This document shows, piece after piece, positions 18,098 through 27,500 of a stretch of 64,000 nt of DNA. Position numbers and translations under genes: made by a program. The notes beneath the pieces were generated by a model that was given only the letters and a program-made list of their open reading frames with translations, was not told the origin of the DNA and searched no databases. The stretch is from assembly GCA_963768165.1 (NCBI GenBank), contig CAVYHJ010000002.1, forward strand, positions 806,001 through 870,000, in the 5' to 3' direction. The number at the start of each line of letters is the position of its first letter. The stretch's first letter is position 1. This stretch comes from CAVYHJ01 sp963768165 [NCBI: uncultured bacterium]. GTDB lineage: Bacteria > UBP4 > UBA4092.

Positions 18098-18628
18098 TTA
18101 CCGGCGTTTTGTTTTTTTCTTTCGTTCTCCAAATAATTCATTCCAATTAACTTCCAACCGGGCAACGGCTATATCCTCAAAGGTCAATTCCACGGATGGC
18201 GTCGTCTCATCTTCCCGTAAAATCACCCTCGAATCTTTACCGTTGCGACCTTGTTTGAAATCATCCAAGAGTCCAACAAACACATTTTTACCTTGTATAG
18301 GCGACTTGGTCACAATTTTTATCAACCGTCCCAGATTCCTTTGGTAATCCCGTTCGGTCTTAAATGGCCGGTCTAAACCCGGAGACGACACTTCCAAGGA
18401 ATATGACCCGGGAATTAACTCTTCATGCCCGTCCAACAATTCGCTCAATCGTCGGCTGATACTTTCACAATCTTGAACAGTAACTCCGTCCGCTCGGTCA
18501 ATATAAAACCGTACCAATCCTCTACCACGTTCGGAACCGAATTCAATATCCACCAAATCTAAATTCCTTTCTTGGAATATAGGATTTGTCAAGTTTTCCA
18601 ATTTCTGTATGACCATTTCTCTATCCAT
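18098..18628 (-). CDS. rimP: ribosome maturation factor RimP
   Basis: The protein contains NLDLVDIEFGSERGRGLVRFYIDRADGVTVQDCESISRRLSELLDG...YSLEVSSPGLDRPFKTERDYQRNLGRLIKI, which is the RimP N-terminal alpha/beta domain and the start of its SH3-like domain. The end is Lys/Arg-rich. The ATG at 18628 is preferred because GGTGG lies 7 bases upstream and MDREMVIQKLENL is a usual opening; 11 further codons are open to 18661. RimP is needed for 30S maturation, and it is the first gene of the rimP-nusA-infB unit. Confidence 0.93.
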   Translation of the reverse strand: MDREMVIQKLENLTNPIFQERNLDLVDIEFGSERGRGLVRFYIDRADGVTVQDCESISRRLSELLDGHEELIPGSYSLEVSSPGLDRPFKTERDYQRNLGRLIKIVTKSPIQGKNVFVGLLDDFKQGRNGKDSRVILREDETTPSVELTFEDIAVARLEVNWNELFGERKKKTKRR

Positions 18629-18666
18629 TTTTCTGCCACCATTTCGTAGAGATAATACCACCTAAT

Positions 18667-18691
18667 AAAAAAGTCTCGACTCATCGAGACT
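18667..18691 (-). terminator. leader intrinsic terminator upstream of rimP
   Basis: On the minus strand, AGTCTCGA and TCGAGACT form a perfect 8-bp stem with a TGAG loop, followed at once by five T and ATT. It sits between a sigma70-like promoter (18711-18740) and the rimP start. It therefore either ends transcription arriving from further upstream or acts as an attenuator in the operon leader. Confidence 0.7.
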
Positions 18692-18710
18692 CTTCTCCAC
18701 ACAAGAAGAG

Positions 18711-18740
18711 ATTCTATCATAAACCAGTCTATTTCTGCAA
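18711..18740 (-). promoter_or_regulatory. sigma70-like promoter for the rimP-nusA-infB operon
   Basis: On the minus strand, TTGCAG (18740-18735) and TAGAAT (18716-18711) are spaced 18 bp apart. The start site would fall near 18704, about 75 bases before rimP and just before the leader terminator. No experimental support; consensus match only. Confidence 0.5.
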
Positions 18741-19810
18741 ATAAACCAAATATTTGGTAGTCAATATATTTTATTAACTCAAGTTATATTAATATTTTAT
18801 ATAAATTCTTCTCATACACAATGTTTTTGTCTAATATCCTATCTAAAGAATATTGCAAGAGAGAGGAAGAGGGATGAGAACTTTGAGAAAACCATATCAA
18901 GGTGGCTAGGGGGTGAATTTCTGAAATCATTTCAAGAGTACCTTACGTAGAGGATTGAAGGGAAAGTTTTTCCACAAAACCTTGAAAAAATGAGAAAAAG
19001 GCTTTCGGAAGTTGCGGTTATTAGAAGATCGTGGATTTTCTCGAGAAGCTTCCCAAAAAAGGGCTATAAGATCGAACATTTTTTAGTAACTCACTAAGTA
19101 TTAATACTTTATAAAAAGATTGAGTGAATCCTATCTTTTTATAAAAAAAGGAGGAAACTCTCCCTCTAATTTTAAAATCCTCATAATTTATCGTTGCGGC
19201 ATCGTTATTGCGAGGATTTTCCCCAAAACCTTCATAATCTCTTGGGGGGAGTATCGTCCTAAATCCCCCCCAAATGTCATCAACAACTTGATTGTAGGCG
19301 AGCGCCTCTTCGGCAATGACTTACACAACTCCTAGCCCGCTTAAACAGTTAGGAAGAGGTCCCCTTGCCAGTAAACCCGGAGAGTTTATCGATACGCAGG
19401 AAGGATTCCGAATATCCTACTCGCTATGGAGACCCTCCCCAACATCACTTCTCTGTCTAATGCCATCGTATATGACAACACCCCCTCGCAAGATACTATA
19501 AATACCTCTGCAAACCCTGTCGAGGGGATCAATCCAATTTTTGAGAGTTTTGACAAAAAAAGGCTCTGGAATGTGTAGAAAGAAAAATGGCATAATCCGA
19601 CTACAGACCAGGGGTTAGAAGCCTTGTAGAAAAACTTACTTGTTTCCTTTCCCCCCAATTTGAAATGCCCGTATTTGAAAAATTTTCCGAAAGACCCGTG
19701 GGGCAATGAGTATAAGTATTAATGTCATGGAAAACATAATCACAAAGGTTATGATATATATATTTACTAACCAGACGGGCAAAATGGAACAAACAACGAT
19801 ATTACCAATT
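18741..19810. other. gene-poor region of about 1.1 kb
   Basis: No convincing gene is seen. Open frames here are short, overlap one another and lack family motifs. On the minus strand near 19636-19807 a hydrophobic stretch (LPVWLVNIYIITFVIMFSM and more) could be the remnant of a membrane-protein gene cut by the element that begins at 19811. The 18850-19070 part is purine-rich and without clear structure. It looks like decayed sequence at an insertion hotspot. Confidence 0.5.
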
Positions 19811-19913
19811 GAGACCTCTGAAAAAGTCCAATTTATATGCAGGAAATAATAATTGTGCGAACGTACAATTATTCTAGGCAATTGATTTCATTGGAGATAA
19901 ACTTTCTGCAGTT

Positions 19914-21116
19914 GAGACCTCTGAAAAAGTGTTTTTTTTATTTTACAGGAGTGGCAGATGAAAAAAGAGAAGGGTTGGGAGGATGGAAAGGTAGGTTTGA
20001 AGGGTCTGCGTGCCCTTGGAGGAGTCCCCAAAGGGGAGAAGATAGTGGTTTTTTTGCCCTTTTCGGATTAGGAAGACACGACTCCCCTGCGTTTGACCAT
20101 TCGTACCAGATTCTCGGCCATGACCGCCATCTCTAGGAATTGTTTCACCCGTTGTAAGCCGCTCACCGTCATCTTGCGTACCCCGCGCCAGAGTTTGAGA
20201 CATCCGAAATACGATTCAATCAGATATCTCTTCCTCTTTTTCCAACGCTCGTTATGTCGCGCATCCTGCGGAGACAGCACCCGCGCATTCCCCTGCGATC
20301 GTAAAATCCCATCCCGTATCCCATGCCGCGCCAACCACTCCCGGTTGGCTTTGGCATGAAAACCACGATCCGCCATCACCGTCCCCTCTTCCCCTGTCAA
20401 TACCTGCGGGAGTAAAGACACATCGTTCACATTCGCAGGCACGACGACCGGTCGTCCTGCCAACTTCGTCTTTACATCATACCGCACACCTACGTTATAT
20501 CCATGAACGATCTTCAAGGGTCCTCGTTTCCCGGTCCCCGCTTCCGGTTCTAAGGGCTGTCCCTCGGAATCGGTCGCCTCCTTTCTATGATGACTGGCCA
20601 CCAAGGTCGCATCCACAATCACCACACTCCCTTTCTTTAACGACACCTTCTGCCGTCCCAATTGCTCTTCAAACCATCCCCACAACTCGTCCTCTGCTCC
20701 CGCCTGACGGATTCTCTCCCGAAACTTCACCAGCGTCGTATCGTCCGGGACTTCCTCCCCAAAAGGGATCCCTACAAACTCTCGAAACGATAACCGGTCG
20801 GTGACTTCCTCCACCACGCGTACATCCGATACATTATAAATCCTCTCCAACAACCACATCCGAAACAAGATCTCCGGCGCATACCCCGGACGCCCTTGAT
20901 CCTTCGAATATAATCGCTCCAGCCGCTGATGTAGCCCCTTCCAATCCAGCATCCCTTTCAACCTCTCCAAAAACTTCCCCGTTTTCGTATCTAATTCCAT
21001 CCACCCTTGCAGTAAATGTCCTTGCCCTTTTTCTTCTCCGATCATTTGATTCTCCTTTTAGTTTTTTCTTCTCATACTCTCAATCCCAACAAAAGGTAGA
21101 CTTTTTCAGAGGTCTC
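19914..21116 (-). mobile_element. IS5-family insertion sequence, copy 1 (1203 bp)
   Basis: Perfect 17-bp terminal inverted repeats GAGACCTCTGAAAAAGT and ACTTTTTCAGAGGTCTC bound the element. It carries one transposase gene on the minus strand. A second copy of the same length lies at 46595-47797. The bases flanking this copy (AGTT and ATTT) are not an exact duplication. Beyond them the arms AAACTTTC and GAAAGTTT form an inverted repeat around the insertion. Confidence 0.92.
20068..21045 (-). CDS. IS5-family transposase, copy 1
   Basis: This 325-residue DDE transposase opens with an N-terminal DUF772-like region (GYAPEILFRMWLLERIYNVSDVRVVEEVTDRLSFREFVGI...PDDTTLVKFRERI). The DDE triad is readable as VIVDATLV, VMADRGFHAK and YLIESYFGCLKLW. 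AAAGGAG precedes the ATG. It is full length and about nine tenths identical by eye to the copy at 46749-47726, with intact motifs, so it may be active. Confidence 0.94.
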   Translation of the reverse strand: MIGEEKGQGHLLQGWMELDTKTGKFLERLKGMLDWKGLHQRLERLYSKDQGRPGYAPEILFRMWLLERIYNVSDVRVVEEVTDRLSFREFVGIPFGEEVPDDTTLVKFRERIRQAGAEDELWGWFEEQLGRQKVSLKKGSVVIVDATLVASHHRKEATDSEGQPLEPEAGTGKRGPLKIVHGYNVGVRYDVKTKLAGRPVVVPANVNDVSLLPQVLTGEEGTVMADRGFHAKANREWLARHGIRDGILRSQGNARVLSPQDARHNERWKKRKRYLIESYFGCLKLWRGVRKMTVSGLQRVKQFLEMAVMAENLVRMVKRRGVVSS

Positions 21117-21209
21117 ATTTGTTGAAAGTTTTTTAAAAAGATAGAGAAAGTCACTTTTTCAGTGATCTCAATTGAGTAAAATAAAAAAATTCAGTTCTTA
21201 CAGCCGTAA

Positions 21210-23123
21210 TCAAAGTTTCTCTTGCAGTTTATTGATTTCCTGTTGTGCCTTTTTCTTCTCTTCATCCGAAATTCCCGTAGCCATATATTTTTGCCAACAC
21301 TGAATTGCTTGTACCGGATGATGGAGAATATCCCCATAAATTTGTGCTTGCAATCGATAGGCATCGCCATAATCAGGATAAATAATCGTTGCCGAATTTA
21401 GGATTTCAATCGTTCGTTGCGGTTCCCCGTTTTGCAAAATCGTTTTTGCCAAAACATAATACCGTTCCACATCTCCCGTGCCATATTGAAACGCCAAAAA
21501 CGCGTCCCTAACCGCTTCTTTGGTTTGATTCAACTCCAGCAACACATACGTTCGCCGCAAATACGCCTCCCCCACCGTCGGGTCATAATAAATAGATTTC
21601 TGTAATTTCAAATCCGCTTCTTTCCATTTCTTTTGTGGCACCAAAGCCATTCCCTCTTTTAACGATTGACTCGCGATAATCCTGTGCCACGTGTGTATTC
21701 CCAACATGAATATCATGATTACAATGATAACCCCTCCCGTCCTGCCTATAATCAAGCGGATAGGCGATAGTGTTTGGGAAAAGGGTGGAGCAATAGAGAG
21801 TAAGGGAGAGCTTGCCATTCCTAAAAATGTCCAAAACAATAAGCAAGTCACTGGCAGAAACAACGGAAAATTCATTACAGCGTCTAATAAAATAACCACC
21901 ACCGAAATCATCCAACCCACTGCTTGAATTTTCTTTTTCCATTCCTGCTCTTTCTGGTATTGTTTGAACATCGTCCAGAAAAATACTACGATAATCCATA
22001 GAAATATTCCCGTGCCAACAATCCCCAAATCCGTGGTCATTTGTAGGTAATCGTCATGAGTCTGGTTAGCATTCGCTCCTTGCGTTGATTTCGCGGAATC
22101 CGTGAATCCTTCATTCTCCGGTACTCTCAAAAATCCTGCCAACTCCTGCAAATAGGAAATCCGAAATTCACCCATCCCCCAACCGAACACCGGTTTTTCG
22201 ATAATCATTTTATTGGCTATTTCCCAAACCATCAACCGGTCACTATAGGTATTACGATCAACTACCAGGCGATATTGATTTTTCAACAGCCGCCAGTTGG
22301 GAGACGGCTTTGCCAAAAAAATACTGATTATAATTAACACCACAACTGGAAAAATTATTTTCACTAATAATTTCGCCCTATTCCTTACAATAGGAAAAAT
22401 AAGAATTAGAAAAATGATTCCAATAAATGGCAGTATCACCCATACTTCATTGGCACCCGTCAACCAGATGCAAAATGCCATGGGCCATCCAGACACCAGT
22501 CCCACGACCGTAACCCACTTGTTGGTAAATGAAAAAGTAAAACAACACAACGTCAGCAACAATACGGGAAGAAGATATTCCGCCATGAAATTGGCATTCC
22601 CCAGTGTCCCGATTACCACATAGGTACCGACTTGCGGTTTCCCTTTCCATACCAAGATGGGAATTTCCATTCCATAATATTGAAATATCCCATGTACCGC
22701 AGATAATACCGCTCCCGCCATAATACATCCCACCAAAAACAAAGTTTCCTTTTCGGTTTCAATCGTTTGGAGTAACACCAAGCTGAGACTGATCCCCAAT
22801 ATCCAAGGTAATGATTCATTTAATCCAACCAACGGCAGGGGATGAAAAATAATGCGTAATAGGAGATATACCAAAAATACCAGTAAGGGGACTTGAACTG
22901 GAGATTTCTTTACCTTAGGATTGAACCACAAAAAACTTAAAATCCAAATTCCGTATATCACTAAAATCAATAATTCAGAAAAAAAATATTTTGCATTGAC
23001 GGCGGTGTAATAAATGGAACGGTGAATAACATGGGGAATCCCGAATAACAATAATCCAGTCAGCCCGATAATAACACGATTTATTTGGAATTCTGCAATT
23101 CTGTCAGTTTGTCTAGAAACCAT
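21210..23123 (-). CDS. O-antigen-ligase-like membrane protein with TPR domain (second of pair)
   Basis: A polytopic membrane protein with about ten hydrophobic segments in residues 15-480, followed by a periplasmic or cytoplasmic TPR tail of about 150 residues (KKWKEADLKLQKSIYYDPTVGEAYLRRTYVLLEL...). The loop with FGWGMGEFRISYLQELAGF and NQTHDDYLQMTTDLGIVG is the O-antigen ligase/polymerase (Wzy_C) signature. In this family such proteins join or polymerise glycans on a lipid carrier. The TPR fusion is common in environmental bacteria. The 5' end overlaps its paralogue by 43 bp. The acceptor is unknown. Confidence 0.85.
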   Translation of the reverse strand: MVSRQTDRIAEFQINRVIIGLTGLLLFGIPHVIHRSIYYTAVNAKYFFSELLILVIYGIWILSFLWFNPKVKKSPVQVPLLVFLVYLLLRIIFHPLPLVGLNESLPWILGISLSLVLLQTIETEKETLFLVGCIMAGAVLSAVHGIFQYYGMEIPILVWKGKPQVGTYVVIGTLGNANFMAEYLLPVLLLTLCCFTFSFTNKWVTVVGLVSGWPMAFCIWLTGANEVWVILPFIGIIFLILIFPIVRNRAKLLVKIIFPVVVLIIISIFLAKPSPNWRLLKNQYRLVVDRNTYSDRLMVWEIANKMIIEKPVFGWGMGEFRISYLQELAGFLRVPENEGFTDSAKSTQGANANQTHDDYLQMTTDLGIVGTGIFLWIIVVFFWTMFKQYQKEQEWKKKIQAVGWMISVVVILLDAVMNFPLFLPVTCLLFWTFLGMASSPLLSIAPPFSQTLSPIRLIIGRTGGVIIVIMIFMLGIHTWHRIIASQSLKEGMALVPQKKWKEADLKLQKSIYYDPTVGEAYLRRTYVLLELNQTKEAVRDAFLAFQYGTGDVERYYVLAKTILQNGEPQRTIEILNSATIIYPDYGDAYRLQAQIYGDILHHPVQAIQCWQKYMATGISDEEKKKAQQEINKLQEKL

Positions 23124-25090
23124 TGTCTATAATTTTCCCAAGGGTTGCTGGCAAGATACTTTTGGATATGAAAAATAGCCTTCTCCCGGTCAGGTAAATA
23201 ATCCGAGTAAATCACACCCAGCCATTTATGCGCCTCCGGATAACTCGGTTCCAGCACCAGGATTTGTTCATATTTATCCGCTGCTTTCCGGTATTCTTTC
23301 TGGCGGAAATAGAAAACCGCTGGTTCTTCATAAACCTCAATATCATCCATGCCATATTGCTCGGCTAATGAATATTCGGCAATCGCTTGTCCCAGTTGAT
23401 CCCGTATACCATATAATTTCCCCAGATAAAAATGAGTTTCTCCTACCGATGGATTTAATTGTTCCGACTTTTGAAAATAATCTAGTGCTTCAGGAATACT
23501 TTGTGACATGAGCGCACCTACTCCCCTTTTGAAATAATAACTCGCTTTTACCACATTTACGGTAACACTCAGTATAACCACAAAAATAATTAGTACCAAC
23601 CCATAACCTACCGATTTAATCCATCTAGAAATTAGGATTTGTTTTCCCTTCTCCTCTATCACATCTTGAGAATGGACGACCGTTAGACCCACCAATATCC
23701 AGAAAAGTAACCCGTTCGCCGGCAGATAAAATGGGAAACTGACCAAGGCATCCAATAAAAACGTTACCGTCGCTAGAGTCAGTCCGATATGCCGCAGCCG
23801 CCAATTCGTGTCCTGACTTTGGCGGATACTCTTAATTTGACAAAAATAAAAATATAAGATAATCCAGAGCAAAATGGAAGAAGCTATTATTCCTGATTCT
23901 GCCGTTAGCTGCAAATAATCATTATGCATGTGGTTTGCGTTTCTACCCATCATATAATCCAATACTGCGTCATATTCATGTTCTGCGTTCAACTTCACAA
24001 TTTCGCTTAATCCTTGAAAATATACCCCCGGGAATCTGCCAATCCCCATCCCCAAAATGGGATGCCGCGAAATGATATTAAAACCGACTTGCCAGGTTAG
24101 GAACCGTTGTTCCACTCTCGTGTCATGAATATCTTGCATGGCTTTCAGTTGGCCTAATAACCAACCCGGTTTATAGACTTTAGACTTTGAAAAAAAATAT
24201 CCAAAGGTACCCGACAGACAAACAATCAACATTACCCAGCCAATAATTTTCGCGTATCGGCGATATTTTGATACCGGAACGGCCTGTTCCTCTTTTTTTG
24301 ACCATTTCCGATAATACAACCATACACCCAATACCATTGTCACGAGCGTAGCCACCCATGCGGAACGTACTCCGCTTAAAATAATACTCCCAATAAAAAT
24401 AGTCACCAAAACAATATTGATGAACCTCAAAATTATATTTTTTGTGGTCAGAATCCCCCACGTAATAATTAATAATAATATCGGAACCATATAAGCACCA
24501 AAAAAATTAGTATTTCCAAAAGTCGAAATCATAATTCCTTTTCCTTCCATCTCACGCCCTTCCCATTTCAAATGTAAAAAATCCAAATTACTATATTGCA
24601 TTAGTCCATAAATCGCCGGGATTATACCGCCGGCTATTACGGCCACAATAAGCCACCGAACTAATTTGTCATCCTTACCCGTGGATACCAGCGCAAAATA
24701 TCCGCATAACCAGAAGAGTGTAGGTAGCCCCGTTAAAAAAGAAAGTCTCGGCATCTCTCCAAATAAAGAAGGGATAAAATACACTACCGCAAATACTAGA
24801 AGAGGCAAATACATAAAATTTCTTTGAATACGAAATATCCCGTTTTTTATGATTTGGACAACTACAAGACTGGTCAGAATGAGCAATAAAACCTCAGAGT
24901 AAATAAATTTGGGTGTGATGGCGCTCTCCGACATCTGCGGAACGATAATCAATGGTGTGAGTCCCACCAACAGACAAAATCCCCATCGGATAACAATCCG
25001 GCAAGAGCGGTCAAATAGGAATTCTTTTTGTTCCTTTCTGGAGGGTTTGGAATTCGATACTTTTTTGGAGTTCGCTTTGGCATTACTCAT
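23081..25090 (-). CDS. O-antigen-ligase-like membrane protein with TPR domain (first of pair)
   Basis: At 669 residues with the same plan as its neighbour: about ten membrane segments, the Wzy_C loop (ILGMGIGRFPGVYFQGL ... NHMHNDYLQLTAESGIIAS), then TPR units near the end (IPEALDYFQKSEQLNPSVGETHFYLGKLYG...). The basic N-terminus (KANSKKVSNSKPSRKEQKEFLFDR) should be cytoplasmic. It is translationally coupled to the second copy (43-bp overlap) and overlaps the VanZ gene by 4 bp, so the three probably form one envelope-polysaccharide transcription unit. Confidence 0.85.
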   Translation of the reverse strand: MSNAKANSKKVSNSKPSRKEQKEFLFDRSCRIVIRWGFCLLVGLTPLIIVPQMSESAITPKFIYSEVLLLILTSLVVVQIIKNGIFRIQRNFMYLPLLVFAVVYFIPSLFGEMPRLSFLTGLPTLFWLCGYFALVSTGKDDKLVRWLIVAVIAGGIIPAIYGLMQYSNLDFLHLKWEGREMEGKGIMISTFGNTNFFGAYMVPILLLIITWGILTTKNIILRFINIVLVTIFIGSIILSGVRSAWVATLVTMVLGVWLYYRKWSKKEEQAVPVSKYRRYAKIIGWVMLIVCLSGTFGYFFSKSKVYKPGWLLGQLKAMQDIHDTRVEQRFLTWQVGFNIISRHPILGMGIGRFPGVYFQGLSEIVKLNAEHEYDAVLDYMMGRNANHMHNDYLQLTAESGIIASSILLWIILYFYFCQIKSIRQSQDTNWRLRHIGLTLATVTFLLDALVSFPFYLPANGLLFWILVGLTVVHSQDVIEEKGKQILISRWIKSVGYGLVLIIFVVILSVTVNVVKASYYFKRGVGALMSQSIPEALDYFQKSEQLNPSVGETHFYLGKLYGIRDQLGQAIAEYSLAEQYGMDDIEVYEEPAVFYFRQKEYRKAADKYEQILVLEPSYPEAHKWLGVIYSDYLPDREKAIFHIQKYLASNPWENYRQWFLDKLTELQNSK

Positions 25091-25539
25091 AAAATATATT
25101 TTAACAGTTTATTCAATTTTCCGGTGAAATGTACCCACTGACCGATGAACCCGCCTATACTGTCCGAGAGAACATCATAAATATCTGTATCTCGGTTCGG
25201 CACAAAAGACTGATAAATTTCATCGGAAAAACCATAAAATACGCAAAAGACAAACGCACAAAATCCGGGAAACTCCGATAAAAACGGGATTTTCGTTTGT
25301 TTAAATGCACGTCGTGCAAAAAAGCCGATGGGAGCATACATGGTAATGTGTTCCAATTTGTCAAAATTCGCGATATGCACAGGCGGTTGCGGTAAGTGCG
25401 ACTGGCTTGAAAAATAATATTCCAATCCGGTTAAAAATATTACCGGAAACCAGTAATTCCAAAATGGATGTACCGACAGCCAAGAGAAAACCTTTCGCAT
25501 TTTTGGTTTCAATTTTTCAACCAACATATTAATAGTCAT
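25087..25539 (-). CDS. VanZ-family membrane protein
   Basis: The protein has the VanZ pattern: a first membrane segment (FWNYWFPVIFLTGLEYYFSS), then DKLEHITMYAPIGFFARRAF. A C-terminal YGFSDEIYQSFVPNRDTDIYDVLSDSIGGFIGQWV follows, with the family E-x2-Q-x4-R-x4-D-x2-x-N/D-x2-G signature. The frame is open to 25680, but starts above 25583 would run into dxr on the other strand. The ATG at 25539 leaves about 97 bp for divergent promoters and is preferred. VanZ proteins are named for low-level teicoplanin resistance but are mostly of unknown function. Confidence 0.78.
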   Translation of the reverse strand: MTINMLVEKLKPKMRKVFSWLSVHPFWNYWFPVIFLTGLEYYFSSQSHLPQPPVHIANFDKLEHITMYAPIGFFARRAFKQTKIPFLSEFPGFCAFVFCVFYGFSDEIYQSFVPNRDTDIYDVLSDSIGGFIGQWVHFTGKLNKLLKYIL

Positions 25540-25636
25540 ATCAGAATCTTCTGGGATTGACAAGGGTCGCAATTTTCCCCCCTTGGCATTTAGTGATAAG
25601 TTCATGCTATCATTTTCACAAACAATAGATAAAAAT

Positions 25637-26806
25637 ATGCCGAAAAAACGCGTTGCTATACTCGGTTCCACTGGAACCATTGGAATTAATACTTTAAAAG
25701 TCTGTCAGCACTTAGCCGATGAGTTGGAAGTCATCGGATTATCTGTTCACGAGAATATCGATCTGCTTTTTGATCAAATCCAACAATTCCATCCTAAAAT
25801 TGTTTCTGTCATGAACATGGACAAAAAAGAGGAACTCTGCCGCAAACTCAAAGTATCCGGAATTAAAGTCGAAGAAATTCTTGGTGGAATGGATGGACTG
25901 ATTAAAGTGGCAACTTATCCTGACATTGATATGGTCGTGGTCGCTACAGTCGGCGCTATTGGCCTTTTACCCACGTTGGAAGCCATCAAAGCGGAAAAAC
26001 AGATTGCCCTCGCGAATAAAGAAGTCTTAGTAATGGCCGGAGAATTGGTGATGGAAGAAGCGAAAAAAAGAAAAGTTTCCATTCTCCCGATTGACAGCGA
26101 ACACAATGCTATTTTCCAATGCCTCATGTGCGGAACCGCAAATGAAGTAAAAAAACTTCTCTTGACGGGTTCCGGTGGCCCTTTCCGAAATCATAAAGAC
26201 TCCTTTGATTCTATAAAACCGGAACAAGCATTAAAACATCCCACCTGGAATATGGGGAAAAAAATAACCATTGATTCCTCTACCTTAATGAATAAAGGGT
26301 TGGAAATTATCGAATGTACCCACTTATTCGGAATTTCTCCCGACCATATTGAAGTGGTCATACACCCGCAAAGTGTGATTCATTCCATGGTGGAATTTGT
26401 GGATGGGTCTATCATTGCGCAACTAGGGGTCACAAACATGTATCTCCCCATTCAGTTTTCCTTAACCTATCCTCATCGCAAAGTAACACCCTTAGCCCGG
26501 CTCGATTTACAAAAGATCTCTCAGTTAACTTTCGAACATCCGGATCACAAACGTTTCCCCTGTCTTGGATTCGGTTATGAGGCCAGCCGGGTGGGAGGAA
26601 CATTGCCTACTGTTTTAAACGCCGCCAACGAACTCGCCGTGCAAGCGTTTCTCGACGAAATGATTTCCTTCCCGCAACTGCCCAAAGTAATTGAAAAAAC
26701 TATGCATCAACATAAAATCCAATCTCATCCCAATCTGGACGATATATTGCAAGCTGACCAATGGGCAAGAGAAACCGCTAAATCAATTATCGCTGATGAA
26801 ACTTAA
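25637..26806 (+). CDS. dxr: 1-deoxy-D-xylulose 5-phosphate reductoisomerase
   Basis: MEP-pathway enzyme that turns DXP into MEP with NADPH. The chosen ATG gives MPKKRVAILGSTGTIGINTLKV, the usual start with the NADPH-binding GSTGTIG; 18 extra codons are open upstream. Further motifs are LANKEVLVMAGELV, PIDSEHNAIFQCL (metal-binding E and substrate residues), LLTGSGGPFRNH and the NKGLEIIECTHLFGI helix. At 390 residues, length is normal. The acyltransferase gene follows 5 bp later. Confidence 0.97.
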   Translation: MPKKRVAILGSTGTIGINTLKVCQHLADELEVIGLSVHENIDLLFDQIQQFHPKIVSVMNMDKKEELCRKLKVSGIKVEEILGGMDGLIKVATYPDIDMVVVATVGAIGLLPTLEAIKAEKQIALANKEVLVMAGELVMEEAKKRKVSILPIDSEHNAIFQCLMCGTANEVKKLLLTGSGGPFRNHKDSFDSIKPEQALKHPTWNMGKKITIDSSTLMNKGLEIIECTHLFGISPDHIEVVIHPQSVIHSMVEFVDGSIIAQLGVTNMYLPIQFSLTYPHRKVTPLARLDLQKISQLTFEHPDHKRFPCLGFGYEASRVGGTLPTVLNAANELAVQAFLDEMISFPQLPKVIEKTMHQHKIQSHPNLDDILQADQWARETAKSIIADET

Positions 26807-26811
26807 TTCAC

Positions 26812-27492
26812 ATGGCCAAATTCGTCCATACCCCTTGGGGACTTTCATTGACTTCCTTTCTGGCATGGGGATTTATTCGTTCTATTGGCAGGACTGTCCC
26901 TCTGCAAATTATCGGTCAGGAAAAGATATCGTACAACCTGGAAAATCAAATCCCCGCCATTTGCGCCTTATGGCATGGTCGCCATTTTCTCCTCCTTGAC
27001 CAATATCGCCGCCAATTCCCCAACCGAAAAAAAATGTGTGTCATGGCCAGCCGGAGCAAAGACGGTGAACTCCTGGCGAGAATCCTCCAAAAATTTAATT
27101 TCCGGATTGTCCGGGGTTCGTCTTCACGGGGTGCCGTAAGCGGACTTATGAATTTGATTGACGTCATGCGGGAGGGGTATGATACGATAATAGCCGTAGA
27201 CGGGCCTCGGGGTCCGAGAGAAATCGTAAAATCCGGAGTAATCGTGTTGGCACAAAAAACAGGTTATCCCATTGTTCCATTATCAGCAACCTCAAAAAAT
27301 TATTGGCGCATTAATTCGTGGGATAAATATATAATCCCAAAACCTTTTAGTGCCGGTGTTGTAACCGTTGGTGAACCCGTTTATGTCCCTCTTAATGCGA
27401 ATAAGAATGAACTGGAACTAAAACGGCTGTTAGTGGAGTCCCGATTGAAAGAAATTACCCGACAAGCTGACCAGTTCTTTACGAAAGGTTAA
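26812..27492 (+). CDS. DUF374/lysophospholipid-acyltransferase-like protein
   Basis: The protein contains ICALWHGRHFLLLDQY, the H-x-x-x-x-(D/L) acyltransferase motif in its DUF374 form. KDGELLARILQKFNFRIVRGSSSRGAVSGLMNLIDVMREGYDTIIAVDGPRGPREIVKSGVIVLAQKTGYPIVPL follows, a good match to DUF374 (lysophospholipid acyltransferase superfamily). Family members are thought to acylate lipid A or phospholipid precursors at the inner membrane. An N-terminal hydrophobic stretch could anchor it. It lies directly between dxr and a TPR gene in one transcription unit. Confidence 0.88.
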   Translation: MAKFVHTPWGLSLTSFLAWGFIRSIGRTVPLQIIGQEKISYNLENQIPAICALWHGRHFLLLDQYRRQFPNRKKMCVMASRSKDGELLARILQKFNFRIVRGSSSRGAVSGLMNLIDVMREGYDTIIAVDGPRGPREIVKSGVIVLAQKTGYPIVPLSATSKNYWRINSWDKYIIPKPFSAGVVTVGEPVYVPLNANKNELELKRLLVESRLKEITRQADQFFTKG

Positions 27493-27500
27493 TTACACAT

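Larger units (their letters stand above)
19811..21169. mobile_element. older small element carrying an inserted IS5-family copy
   Basis: GAGACCTCTGAAAAAGT at 19811 and the degenerate partner ACTTTTTCAGTGATCTC ending at 21169 look like a second pair of the same terminal repeats outside the intact IS. They are flanked by AATT on both sides (19807-19810 and 21170-21173), a probable 4-bp target duplication. If the inner IS (19914-21116) is removed, about 156 bp remain without coding capacity, which is the size of a MITE. The outer right terminus has diverged more, so it is older. Confidence 0.6.

Noticed and set aside
19386-19881. Overlapping minus-strand frames with a hydrophobic stretch
   Set aside because: Could be a decayed membrane-protein gene, but the frames disagree, have no recognisable domain and are cut by a mobile element; reported only as a gene-poor region.
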